Source: Puccinia triticina (Eukaryota; Basidiomycota; Pucciniomycetes; Pucciniales; Pucciniaceae). Taken from it: a stretch of 64,000 nucleotides of DNA. A program made the position numbers and the translations under genes. The stretch is taken from positions 7,192,001-7,256,000 of the forward strand of contig NC_070564.1 in the NCBI RefSeq assembly GCF_026914185.1. The letters run 5' to 3'. The notes beneath the pieces are model-generated. The model had not been told where the DNA came from. It did no database searches and saw only the letters and a list, made by a program, of their open reading frames with translations. Positions 32,882 to 44,430 of the stretch are shown in pieces; the first letter of the stretch is position 1, and each line of letters opens with the position of its first letter.

Positions 32882-34585
32882 CCCTCGCCATGGCCGCCGC
32901 AATTGAGACCGAGCTGCGCAGATTGAGATCCGATCGGAGGTCAGCGCTTCCTGGGCAGTCAATACAGATCAAACCTTAGCTTTATACAGGCAACAGAGTA
33001 CCGCCTGGATCTTCAAATTAAGAAGATTATGGAAGAATCGGAGGCTTACTGGCAACTGATGCGCACAGACTCAATCCTTTAGTATCGAGACTCTACATCC
33101 CAGTTTTTCAGCATTCCGACCTACTAAACACGCGTTGTGATAAAATAACATGAATTACTTCTGTTCTTTAGCTGGCAAACAAACTTGAAGCTTACTGGAC
33201 TCACGAGCATGCAGATCGAGTTCCTTTTTTTTCTAATGATACCAGCGCAAACAGTATGCCGAAGGACCTTCGATCGGCACAATGACAGTCAAACGGTACC
33301 AGCATGTTGTACGGTCTGCTTACCTGACAATCGAAGCTTCTTCAGCAACCTGTACACCTACAAAAACCATACACTGTTTAAACATAGTACATACATGTAG
33401 AAAAAGAGAAAAGGAGCATTTGATTCAGTCTGGTTGAGCAGCAAAGCACGGAAACTACTTAATGAAACCTTAAAGGAAGTGGCCACTTACGAATAACTAA
33501 ACCAGATGTATACCGCGAAGCTGATCGTGATCGATGGGGATGTGTACTCGAGGCTGTATCGTTGTTCGGCAGAAGGGAGGCCAAGCACACTGTACTTCGT
33601 GCCGGCTGAGACCCACTAGGGCCGAACAACTCAAGCCTGAACTTGTTCCTAGGCCCGCGCCCGCACTTGTGATGATGTAACCCTCAACTTTCAATGCACT
33701 AGACCCCCCCGCGCGACTTGACCAAGCAAACCGAAGCGCGCGAGTCCGAGTGGGAGCACCATGGCGCTGCGCGCTGCGCCCTCGGCAATTTTAGGAAGAG
33801 TTCACAGACAAAGAACATCAAGACATGTATGAGCGCATCTGAGCACCTCTCAGAGACACTGTAAATAACCTCAAGACCACCTTTCACATAGAACATCCGC
33901 TTCATTTACATGAAAAAAAACTTTACACTGGAACCTCACTGCCTACATGATGATGAGAAGGCAGGGGGTTGGTTTCAGCCAATTCACAGGGATTAAGTGT
34001 TTGAATTAAGTAAAAGCTCAATTCTTTTGAGGATAATTTGGAAAGCTAGCCACTTTTGGATTAAATATATCTTGTTTGGATTTCTTTCTCACATACTTTT
34101 TATCCCACAGGATATTCTTCACATTGCTATATTTTATTAGGAGTTGTGAGGACTGGAACCCTGAAACAAAGATTCCAGACTGGAATATAAGGCTTAAAAG
34201 TCCAAGATAAACACCAACATTATTGATATGAATTTTATCAACCAAGTTTTTTTTAGGTTTACTTACCATAACAAAACCTATTCTTTGTATGGCGTTTTGG
34301 CGCAAGATTTTTATGGCAGGAGTTGCACATCTTTTTATCATCTAGCCCTGGCTATTGAAAGCCAGAGAGCAATAAAGAATATTCACAAGGTAAAAGAATG
34401 TGTGAACTAGTCATTTCAGATAGTATATATTTATGAAGAAACTGGGCTAGTTGGAAAAAGCATCATCAGTAAAAATTTCTGTTTGGATATACTTCAACAT
34501 TTTTGACCAAGTGAAGAGGCGGTAAAATCAGCAGCCCTTCAATTCATCACGCACAACTCTGGCACATTGTCTGGGGACAGACAAT
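32882..34585. other. Upstream region of the antisense gene; no recognised gene
   Basis: Mixed composition. Around 33700-33780 it is GC-rich (CGCTGCGCGCTGCGCC); 34000-34450 is AT-rich. ORFs up to 107 codons have no motif. It ends at the polypurine tract of element F. Confidence 0.4.
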
Positions 34586-34599
34586 AAGTTGGGGGAGGA
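34586..34599 (+). promoter_or_regulatory. Polypurine tract of element F
   Basis: AAGTTGGGGGAGGA directly precedes the 3' LTR at 34600. Confidence 0.7.
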
Positions 34600-34787
34600 T
34601 GTGGTAGACGCTTTAGTTCTGGATGGAAAAATTCAAAAATTTCTAGTTTACATATGTAGTGTTACATTACAACATCTAGTGATACACACACTCCCTTCAG
34701 CTCACATACACAGTTTTACAAAACTGCATGTATATAGCTTACATACTACCCTTTTACATATATATGTGTGTATATATGCGGCTACGT

Positions 34788-35826
34788 TGTAAAGCTCAAA
34801 AGCGTTCCTGAGAACCTTTTGCTGAGTGCGGAAAGGGATGAATGAGGTTACCTCTGCCTTTCCTGGGTCACTAGACACTAAAACAAGCCCCCCCAATCTA
34901 CGATTGGAAGGTTTATGTAGTGGTAGTGGAGGTGTATCAAAAGATAGCCTACTTTGAGCAGGTGGCTTAAGGGTTATGGTAATGTAGCTGATGTGTAAGT
35001 GTTGTAATGAGGTTGTAATTTGTATGTAAGGGTGTAAAACCACAATATAGAGTGGGGCTAATACTGTAGAGTGAGCAAGTATTGTACTGTTATGGGGTAA
35101 GCTGAGTGCAAGTAGTTTGCTGAGAGAAATTACAACTGGGGGGAGTAGAGCCTCCTTAAATAGAAAAGAGTGAGACATTTTAGCTCCAGGGGAACAAGAG
35201 AATGAGGGGTTTTAGCTGCCTTGAAGATTACAATGAGGTATTTTGGCTGGTGGTTGACAGGTCACATGAGGTCATGATGTCATATGAGGGAATTCAGCTA
35301 GTAAGAAATAGGAGGTGAGATATTTTAGCTGGCCTGGCCTGTCAACTGATGTCATCTGCAAGCTGCATGAGGGGTTTTTGCTATCTTGACACCTGCATGA
35401 TGTCATCTGTCAACTGTCAGACTGCATAAGCCTGCATCAAGTGTGCATAACGTTGCATGACACTGCATGACATGTGCATAACACAATGAAATGAGTGCAG
35501 CTGATGAGGTAAAGTATATGTAAAGGTTTAGACAAGCTGTCAGGGTGGTCCATGTAACGGATTACATGTCCTGGGTAAGTGTGGTTCATGTAACGGATTA
35601 CATGACCTGAATATGGTGTTTTGTGTGTATGTAACTGAATGATGGTGTCTTGAAGGGGTTGTATCTTCTGATCCAAAGGGGTGTAAGGTGTGTTGTCCAT
35701 GGTGTCCTGTGTAGTATTGGCCGTAGAATCCAGTGGTGCCGCCGTATTGGTTGATTTGAGAGTGTACATATGAGAAAAAAGGAAATTTTGAAATGGGCTA
35801 GATGGGTAACCATAAAGCATACCACA
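34788..35826 (-). mobile_element. Solo LTR E1 (TGTGGT group) in the F 3' LTR
   Basis: This 1039-bp LTR reads on the minus strand from TGTGGTATGCTTT to GAGCTTTACA. It is flanked by acgt (34784-34787, 35827-35830). A minus-strand TATTTAAGGAGG promoter motif (about 35150-35161) gives the orientation. It matches E2 at 56070 but lacks a roughly 45-bp piece near 35420. The ORF shared with E2 is within the LTR and not supported as a gene. Confidence 0.85.
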
Positions 35827-36556
35827 ACGTAGCAACCAGCCAGCTGTGAAGATTCGAGTGCCGTGCCCGCGCCAAAAAGGCAAAGAGGGCCTGGTGGCAA
35901 ACCTAACCCAAACAGGAATAAAGGTCAGCGACCGTTTCCTCAGACTATGCATATGCATAAGTCCCATCACCAGGCAGATGAATAAGCTTTGGCTGACATC
36001 TTTGCTCCCCTCAGCCACGTCAACAAACGACGCAGAGCCCCCCAAGATCCAGCAGAGCAAGCAACCGTTAAGGTGAGTCATGCAAACTGATCCCCAGCGT
36101 AGTAGAAGACGGCGGACTGACAGAGACTTTGGGTCCGCAGTACCAACGACTCTCAGGAACGCCAAGGCCAACTCGGTCCCAGCCTCAGAGGAAGAATCAC
36201 CCCGGCTTCGTCAGGAGGTGAGTCTTCTGTCTGCAGAGCCCCCATTATAGGCGGAGAGCTAATGCAAAGTGAACGTAGACATTAGCATAGCATCCCGCCT
36301 ATCCAAGCGCATTGACAAGCATTGAGGTATTTGACTCAATAGCCTTTGATGTAAGCCCTTCAGTCTTACAGCTTTGTTGTGAGACCAGATACTGATTGAG
36401 ATATCAGATCTTCCAGATCCCATTCAGATCCTTCCGACTTCTCTTCTGTTCTCTTATCTTTTCTGTTACGGACTTAGATCCGCTCTTAGGTAAAAAGATA
36501 AACTCAGAAGAACTATATTGTAAATACAGCTAAACTAACAAGAAATAAAATCTTAG

Positions 36557-37080
36557 CACTACAAACATGGATGAATTTGGGAAGGCATATATTGATCAAT
36601 ATGGCATATATTGATCAAATTATATTGATCTTTTTTTTTTTTTTTTTGAAATTTCTCTTTAATTTGTTTCCTTCCTGCAACATCATAACCCTTCTATCAT
36701 CTCTATTTCCCTTGATTTCCTCCTTTCTTAGTTTTCAACCATAGTAAAAGCTTCATTTTGTTGCCAATCAAATAGGTCATTTTTACATACTCATATAAAT
36801 TATTCCTGAGAAAAAATAGTCTGTAAAGTCAGGCAGGGAGGGGAAGGGGGGAGGAGGAATGGGGAGGCATGAATTATTGTCACTTGAACCTTGCAAAAGT
36901 GTTGAAATCTACTTTCCAAAAAAAAAAAAAAAAAAAAAAAAACAATCAGTCTCAATATATCATGCTACATCAATTTTGTTCAAATTTAATGGCTTGTATA
37001 TATGATTCATTATATCCAATATCCTAAATTTCTACTAGGCCTGAGATTGATTTAATGTTTGTACCAGATTTGAGTAAGGT
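36557..37080. repeat. Left terminal inverted repeat of the CACTA-like element
   Basis: It pairs with 47100-47622: CACTACAAA end, TATATTGATCAA repeats, a poly-T/poly-A pair and a GGGGAAGGGGGGAGGAGGAA tract all recur in reverse complement. Confidence 0.85.
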
Positions 37081-40000
37081 GTCTTATATCATGGAAGAAC
37101 TCCCATGGTGCGCTGAGATATAGTGGGAGAAACACCAGGAAACTACCAAATCAGTGATATTTGGCAACTGATCACATTGTGGTTGTTACATTTGGAGGTT
37201 TTGAGGTCATTCAAGGTAAACCAGGATCCGTTGAGGCCATTTGATAATTTTTGTACCAATATCATGGAAGAACTCCCACGCTGCGCTGAGATAAAGTGGC
37301 AGAAACACCAAGAAACTACCAAATTAGTCATATTTGGCAACCAATCACATTGTAGCTGCTAAATTTGGGGGTTTTGTGGTCATTGAAGGTACAAAGTGAA
37401 TCTTTAAGGGCATGTGAAAATTTTGGTACCAATATCATGGAAGAACTCCCAGGATGCGCTGAGATATATTGAGAGGAACACCAGGAAACTACAAAATTAG
37501 TGATATTTGGCAACAGGTCACATTGTAGCTGCCAGAAACACCAAGTAACTACCAAATTAGTGATATTAGGCAACTGATCACATTGTGGCTGCTACATTTG
37601 AGGGGTTTGTGTCCATTCAAGGTACACATTGAATCTCTGAGGGCATTGAACATTTTGGTACCAATATCATGTAAGAACTCCCACGCTGCGCTGAGATATA
37701 GCGGCAGAAACACCAAGAAACTACCAAATTGGTGATATTTGGCAACTGATCACATTGTGGCTGCTACATTTGAGGGGTTTGTGGTCATTCAAGGTACAAA
37801 ATGAATCTCTGAGGGCATGTGAACATTTTAATACCAATATCATGTAAGAACTCCCACGCTGCGCTGAGATATAGTGGCAGAAACACTAAGAAACTGCCAA
37901 ATTAGTGATATTTGGCAACTGATCACATTGTGGCTGCTACATTTGGGGGGTTTGTGGTCATTCAAGGTACACAATGAATCTCTGAGGGCATGTGAATATT
38001 TTGGTACCAATATCATGGAAGAACTCTCAGGATGCGCTGAGATATATTGGGAGGAACACCAGGAAACTGCAAAATTGGTGATATTTGGCAACAGATCACA
38101 TTGTGGCTGCTACATTTGGGGGTTTTGTGGTCATTCAAGGTACAAATTGAGACTTTTAGGGCATTTGAACATTTTGATACCAATATCATGGAGGAACTCC
38201 CACGCTGCGCTGAGATATAGTGGCAGAAACTCCAAGAAACTACCAAATTAGTGATATTTGGCAACTGATCACATTGGGGCATCTACATTTGGGAGGTTTG
38301 TGGTCATTCAAGGTACACAATGAATCTCTGAGGGCATGTGAATATCTTGGTACCAATATCATGGAAGAACTCCCAGGATGCGCTGAGATGTATTGGGAGG
38401 AACACCAGGAAACTACAAAATTAGTGATATTTGGCAACAGATCACATTGTGGCTGCTACATTTGGGGGGTTTGTGGTCATTCAAGGTTCACAATGAATCT
38501 CGGAGGGCATGTGAACATTTTGGTACCAATATCATGGAAGAACTCCCACGCTGCGCTGAGATATAGTGGCAGAAACACACAGAAACTACCAAATTGGTGA
38601 TATTTGGCAACTACATTGTGGCTGCTACATCTGGGGGTTTTGTGGTCAATCAGGGTACACCATGAATCTTTGAGGGCATGTGAAAATTTCATTACCAATA
38701 TCATGGAAGAAATCCCACGCTGCACTGAGATATAGTGGAAGAAACACCAACAAACTACCAAATAAGTCATATTTGGCAACTGATCACATTGTGGCTGCTA
38801 CATTTGGGGGTTTTGTGGTCATTCAAGGTACACAATGAATCTTTGACCGCATTTGATCATTTTGGTACCAATATCATGGAAGAACTCCCACGCTGCGCTG
38901 AGATATAGTGGCAGAAACACCAAGAAACCACCAAATTAGTCATATTTGGCAACTGATGACATTGTGGCTGCTACATTTGGAGGTTTTGAGGTCATTAAAG
39001 GTACACAATGAATCTTTGAGGGAATGTGAACATTTTGGAACCAATATCATGGAAGAATTCCCACGCTGCGCTGAGATATAGTGTCCAAAACACCAAGAAA
39101 CTACCAAATTAGTCATATTTGCCAACTGATCACATTGTGGCTGCTACATTTGGGGGTTTTGTGGTCATTCAACGTACACCATGATTCTTCGAGGGCATGT
39201 GAAAATTTTATTACCAATATCATGGAAGAAATCTCACGCTGCACTGAGATATAGTGGGAGAAACACTAAGAAACTACCAAATTAGTGATATTTGGCAACT
39301 GACCACATTGTGGCTGCTACATTTGGGGGTTTTGTGGTCATTCAAGGTACACAAAGAATCTTCGACCGCATTTCATAATTTTGATACCAATATCATGGAA
39401 GAAATCCCACACTGCCCTGAGATTTAGTGGCAGAAACACCAAAAAAATACCAAATTAGTGATATTTGGCAACTGATCACATGGTGGCTGCTACATTTGTG
39501 GGTTTTGTGGTCATTCAAGGCATACAATGAATCTTTGAGGGAATGTGAACATTTTGGTACCAATATCATGGAAGAATTCCCACGCTGCGCTGAGATATAG
39601 TGGCCAAAACACCAAGAAAGTTAAACTACCAAATTAGTCATATTTGGCAACTGATCACATTGTGGCTGCTACATTTGGTGGTTTTGTGGTCATTCAACGT
39701 ACACCATGAATCTTTGAGGGCATGTGAACATTTTATTACCAATATCATGGAAGAAATCTCACGCTGCACTGAGATATAGTGGCAGAAACACCAAGAAACC
39801 AACAAATTAGTCATATTTGCCAACTGATCACATTGTGGCTGCTACATTTGGACGTTTTGAGGTCATTCAAGGTACACCATGATCCCTTGAGGCCATTCAA
39901 TCATTTGTGTACCAATATCATGGAAGAACTCCCATGCTGCGCTGAGATATAGTGGCTGAAACACCAAGAAACTACCAAATTAGTCATATTTGGCAACTGA

Positions 40001-40275
40001 TCACATTGTGGCTGCTACATTTGGAGGTTTTGAGGTCATTCAAGGTACACAATGAATATTCGAGGGCATGTGAAAATTTTGGTACCAATATCATGGAAGA
40101 ACTACCACGCTGCGCTGAGATATAGTGGGAGAAACACCAGGAAACTACCAAATTAGTGATAGTTGGCAACCGGTCACATTGTAGCTGCTACATTTGGAGT
40201 TTTTGTGGTCATTCAAGTCACACAACAAATCTGTGAGGGCATTGGATAATTCTGGTACCAATATCATGGAAGAAC
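37081..40275 (+). repeat. 173-bp tandem array, plus orientation (~18 units)
   Basis: Each unit holds ATCATGGAAGAACTCCCACG, CTGCGCTGAGATATAGTGG, ACTACCAAATTAGTGATATT, GATCACATTGTGGCTGCTAC and GTTTTGTGGTCATTCAAGG. The word CTGCGCTGAGATATA recurs about every 173 bp (37107, about 37280, 37455, .. 40112). A partial unit near 37500-37560 disturbs the phase. The 60-65 codon minus-strand ORFs in many units are by-products of repetition. Confidence 0.9.
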
Positions 40276-40500
40276 TCCTGGATTAATCCTCAAACTTGCA
40301 ATGTCTTTTTTTCAGCAAGAAAAGAATGGTGTGTGTCGCATTGATGTTATCAGAAGTCTTCCATAAATTTCCAAATCTACTTCATTTCAAAAATGGAAAA
40401 TCATTGACCCCTCACCTCTCTCATGATACCATCCTTCAAGAATTTTCAAAGATATTCCATATCATCTTTGATATGCTGCATGCATACAAGGCCTTTTGAA
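40276..40500. other. Spacer between opposing arrays
   Basis: A unique 0.2-kb stretch at the turning point of the first palindrome. It contains a 67-codon ORF (40296-40499) with no motif. Confidence 0.5.
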
Positions 40501-41995
40501 ACTAATTTGCCATGGAAATGATCAAATGCCCTCAAAGACTCATTTTTTACCTTGAATGACCATGAAAACCCCAAATGTAGCAGCTACAATGTGATCTGTT
40601 GCCAAATATCACTAATTTGGTAGTTTCCTGGTGTTTCTCCCACTATATCTCAGCGCAGCGTGGGATTTCTTCCATGATATTGGTACAAAAATGATCTGAT
40701 GTCCCTAAAGATTCATTGTGTACCTTGAATGACCACATAAACCCCAAATATAGCAGCCACAATGTGATCCGTTGCCAAATATGACTAATTTGGTAGTTTC
40801 TTGGTGTTTCTGCAACTACATCTCAGCCCCCCGTGGGATTTCTTCTATGATATTGGCACCAAAATGTTTAAATGCCCTCAAAGATTCAATCTGTACCTTC
40901 AATAACCACAAAAACCCCAAATGTAGCAGCTACAATGTGATTGGTTGCCAAATACCACTAATTTGATAGTTTCTTGGTGTTTCTGCCACTATATCTCAGC
41001 ACAGCGTGGGAGTTCTTCCATTATATTGGTACTGAAATGATCAAATGGCCTCAAAGGATCATGGTGTACATTGAATGACCTCAAAACCTCCAAATGTAGC
41101 AGCCACAATGTGATCAGTTGCCAAATATGACTAATTTGGTAGTTTCTTGGTGTTTCTGCCACTATATCTCAGCGCAGCGTGGGAGTTCTTCCATGATATT
41201 GGTATAAAAATGTTGACATGCCCTCAAAGACTCATTGTGTACCTTGTATGACCACAAAAACCCCAAATGTAGTAGCCACAATGTGATCAGTTGCCAAATA
41301 TCACTAATTTGGTAGTTTCTTGGTGTTTCTGCCACTACATCTCTGTCCAGCATGGGAGTTCTTCCATGATATTGGTACAAAAATGATCAAATGGCCTCAA
41401 GGGATCATGGTGTACCTTGAGTGACCTCAAAACGGCCAAATGTAGCACCACAATGTGATCAGTTGCCAAATGTCACTAATTTGGTAGTTTCTTGGTGTTT
41501 CCGCCACTATATCTCAGCGCAGCATGGGAGTTTTTCCATGATATTGGTACAAAAATGATCAAATGGCCTCAAGGGATCATGGTGTACCTTGAGTGACCTC
41601 AAAACGGCCAAATGTAGCATCACAAAGTGATCAGTTGCCAAATGTCACTAATTTGGTAGTTTCTTGGTGTTTCCGCCACTATATCTCAGCGCAGCATGGG
41701 AGTTCTTCCATGATATTGGTACAAAAATGATCAAATGGCCTCAAGGGATCATGGTGTACATTGAATGACCTCAAAAAGGCCAAATGTAGCACCACAATGT
41801 GATCAGTTGCCAAATATCACTAATTTGGTAGTTTCATGGTGTTTCCGCCACTATATCTCAGCGCAGCGTGGGGGTTCTTCCATGATATTGGTACCAAAAT
41901 GTTCACATGCCCTCAAAGATTTATTGTCTGCCTTGAATGACCACAAAACACCCAAATGTAGCAGCCACCATTTGATCAGTTGCCAAATCCAAGTT
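40501..41995 (-). repeat. 173-bp tandem array, minus orientation (~8 units)
   Basis: Same unit as 37081-40275 in reverse complement. Three adjacent units (41380-41780) are nearly identical, suggesting recent local amplification. Confidence 0.9.
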
Positions 41996-44430
41996 TATTG
42001 AAGACACAGATTTCCCAGAACCCTAAAAAAAAAAATCAAGGGTTCCCCCTGGAAACACACAAAATAGAAGAAAAAAAAATCTAGGGTTCCCCCATTGTAC
42101 AAAAAACCAATTCAAAATCCACAAATTTTCCTCAATCAATATGAATCAAAAAAAAAAAAAAAATAGCACTGTAAATTGTCAACCTAGCCTTCCAACATCA
42201 GCTGTGCTGTGCACCCAGGCTCAACCTCCAGCCCGCGTCAAGCGCGCGGATCAAAAAGGTTGGACGTGAAGGCCCCCGGCCTGCAGCAAAGGCTGCAGAC
42301 CCGTGGGGGGCCCACTCTTTGCCCCTCAGACTGCGCACGCGCAACAGCGGAGGGGTTGAGGGCAAAGGTTAGCTGGAAGTGCAGCATCCTCGACTGCCCT
42401 GGGGGGATGATGAACCACCAATTGAAGCTATTTATACCCTTGCCCCAGCTCTGTCTGGCCACGAATTGTCCATCCATTACTCGCAGCGCCGTGGCAATAC
42501 ATTGAAGCCACGGTACCCTAGCCACATGGCGACCACTACGCGATTTCATTTGATCCCGTTGCCTTGCCAATCCGGCCCCCAACACGCCTTCCTTCCCACC
42601 CAATGAGGGAGTTGCCACCGAGTCAGGAAACTCAGGGCAGATGTCGACGTCATAACTCTATTGCGTACTCGTAAGTCCCTTCCCACATGACTTATCCAGG
42701 CCCAAATATTTACAGCTTGGTATGTATTTTTAACCAGTCCAATATTCCCTGGCTTTCTGGCAGGGGCTCGCCGTACCATGCTGGCATTGCCTCTGCCTTT
42801 GTCTTGATGAGGCCCTCACGGCCATTCGTTTTATCTTGGCATGGTAGGTGACCGGACTGCAAGGGGAGGTCCCCAAGGTCCAAGCACGCAAGCATACTGA
42901 GCTGGGCCAGAGCGGGGGGTCCACCGTGTTTCATTTGAGAGAAGATTACAGGAGCAGTGGCGAACAATCATGAAATCAGCGCTGCGCAGTTTTCACGATT
43001 TTCCAGACAGAATTCTCCCAGTGGATGCTTCTCCACAACGCAAACGTGGATCAGTTTATCGAGGAATATAAGTTCTTCACCGTTTTTGGATGTAATTTTA
43101 TTGCAAGGCAGAATGCCTACAGGTCAAGGAAGATGTTGTCTTGGTGGTCGGCAACTCGGCATTCAGAGAAAATGCAACAGTCACATCTTACAATTTAATC
43201 TAGAGTCTCAATGAATTGATCATCAGACCAAGAACGCCTCGGAAGCTAGGCCCCTGCTCCAATTTTATCAACAGCCATTAGCCGGAGCGGCAAGACACAC
43301 GACGAGACCGGAATATCCAAGTCCCGATAAGACGAGCCAGTTCGGAAGGACATAGGCCCACCTCCAAGGGGCAGCAATTGCGTTCCAAGCCGGGTCACGC
43401 CGGTGGGATCCTAAGATGGTCACAGCGCGTCCGGCGGCAGTTTAAGAAGAGCACCAATGACGGAGCGCAACTCAACTGAAATTGAGCGTTTCCAAGCCGG
43501 CTACAAATGGCAATTCTCCACCTTCCGCCACTGCCCCCGCTCCCGCAGCCGCCGCCCCACCCACCTCTAAAGTGATACTTCTCCATTGTCTCCCATTCTG
43601 TCGTCCTTCTGGAAGGAAGGCAGTTTGTTTGCTGCGCTTTCTAAGACTGCCGCCGCCAATGCGACTGCTACCCCTGCATACATCAGGACCTCAATCTTTG
43701 GGAAAGGAAGAACAATCTAGCAAATCCATGGACCAGCAACCCATGACTATCTTGCAACAAGTCAAAGGACTTGAAATCAAAGACAAGTGAAAAAATGATG
43801 GCCACTTGATTAAGGTCTTGCATGTCTTGACCAGCTGACTTGAAAACCAGCCAATCCCAAGAAGACAAAACAAGGTATTGGGAGAGGGGGAAATCCTCAA
43901 AAAGAGACCCCAGGAAGCATTTTGAAACCTAAACATATATCATTGTCGCAGCAGCGCGCAGAGATCATTTTGTTATCCAAGCCTGTTTTTTTGCCCCTTG
44001 ATTTTCTTGAGTTATTTATTTGTGAAAGGATATCAAGAAGGCACTAGAAGTAGACCAAGTCAAAGTAAAAATGTCTACAGCTTGTATTCTCTTTTCTTTC
44101 TTTCAGTTTTTCTGCTTGGTTTCTTTTTTCTTTTTGCTCATGATGACTAAACATAAGACAAGAGTGATTTCTATTCCTTTGATAATGCCCCTTTTCTCCT
44201 TCTTTGGTCTCCTATGATTTTCCGCTTCCTCTCTCTCTGTGTTGTGCCTTTTGCCTCATCTCTTTACTCTTTCATTCTTTTGTATACTATTAATCCTCTG
44301 AAGGTATTATTATTTGGGTAGTTTTAAGATTCAACAGGTAATTCACAAAAAGAACTTACTGTTGAATGATATATAAAATGACAAGCTCAACTGACTTTGA
44401 AATTTGAGTTGGAGATGCAGCAAGCATAGA
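41996..44430. other. Unique core of the CACTA-like element
   Basis: This is non-repeat and GC-richer than the arrays at 42180-43800. The ORFs (for example minus 42238-42618, plus 43482-43790) have no recognisable domain, and no DDE transposase motif is seen. It may be a captured host fragment. 43790-44430 is pyrimidine-rich and AT-rich, with no gene. Confidence 0.4.

Noticed and set aside
34702..35178. 158-codon minus ORF in solo LTR E1, partly shared with E2
   Set aside because: It runs across the E1/F LTR junction at its 3' end and the shared portion differs in start and length; composition is not clearly coding.
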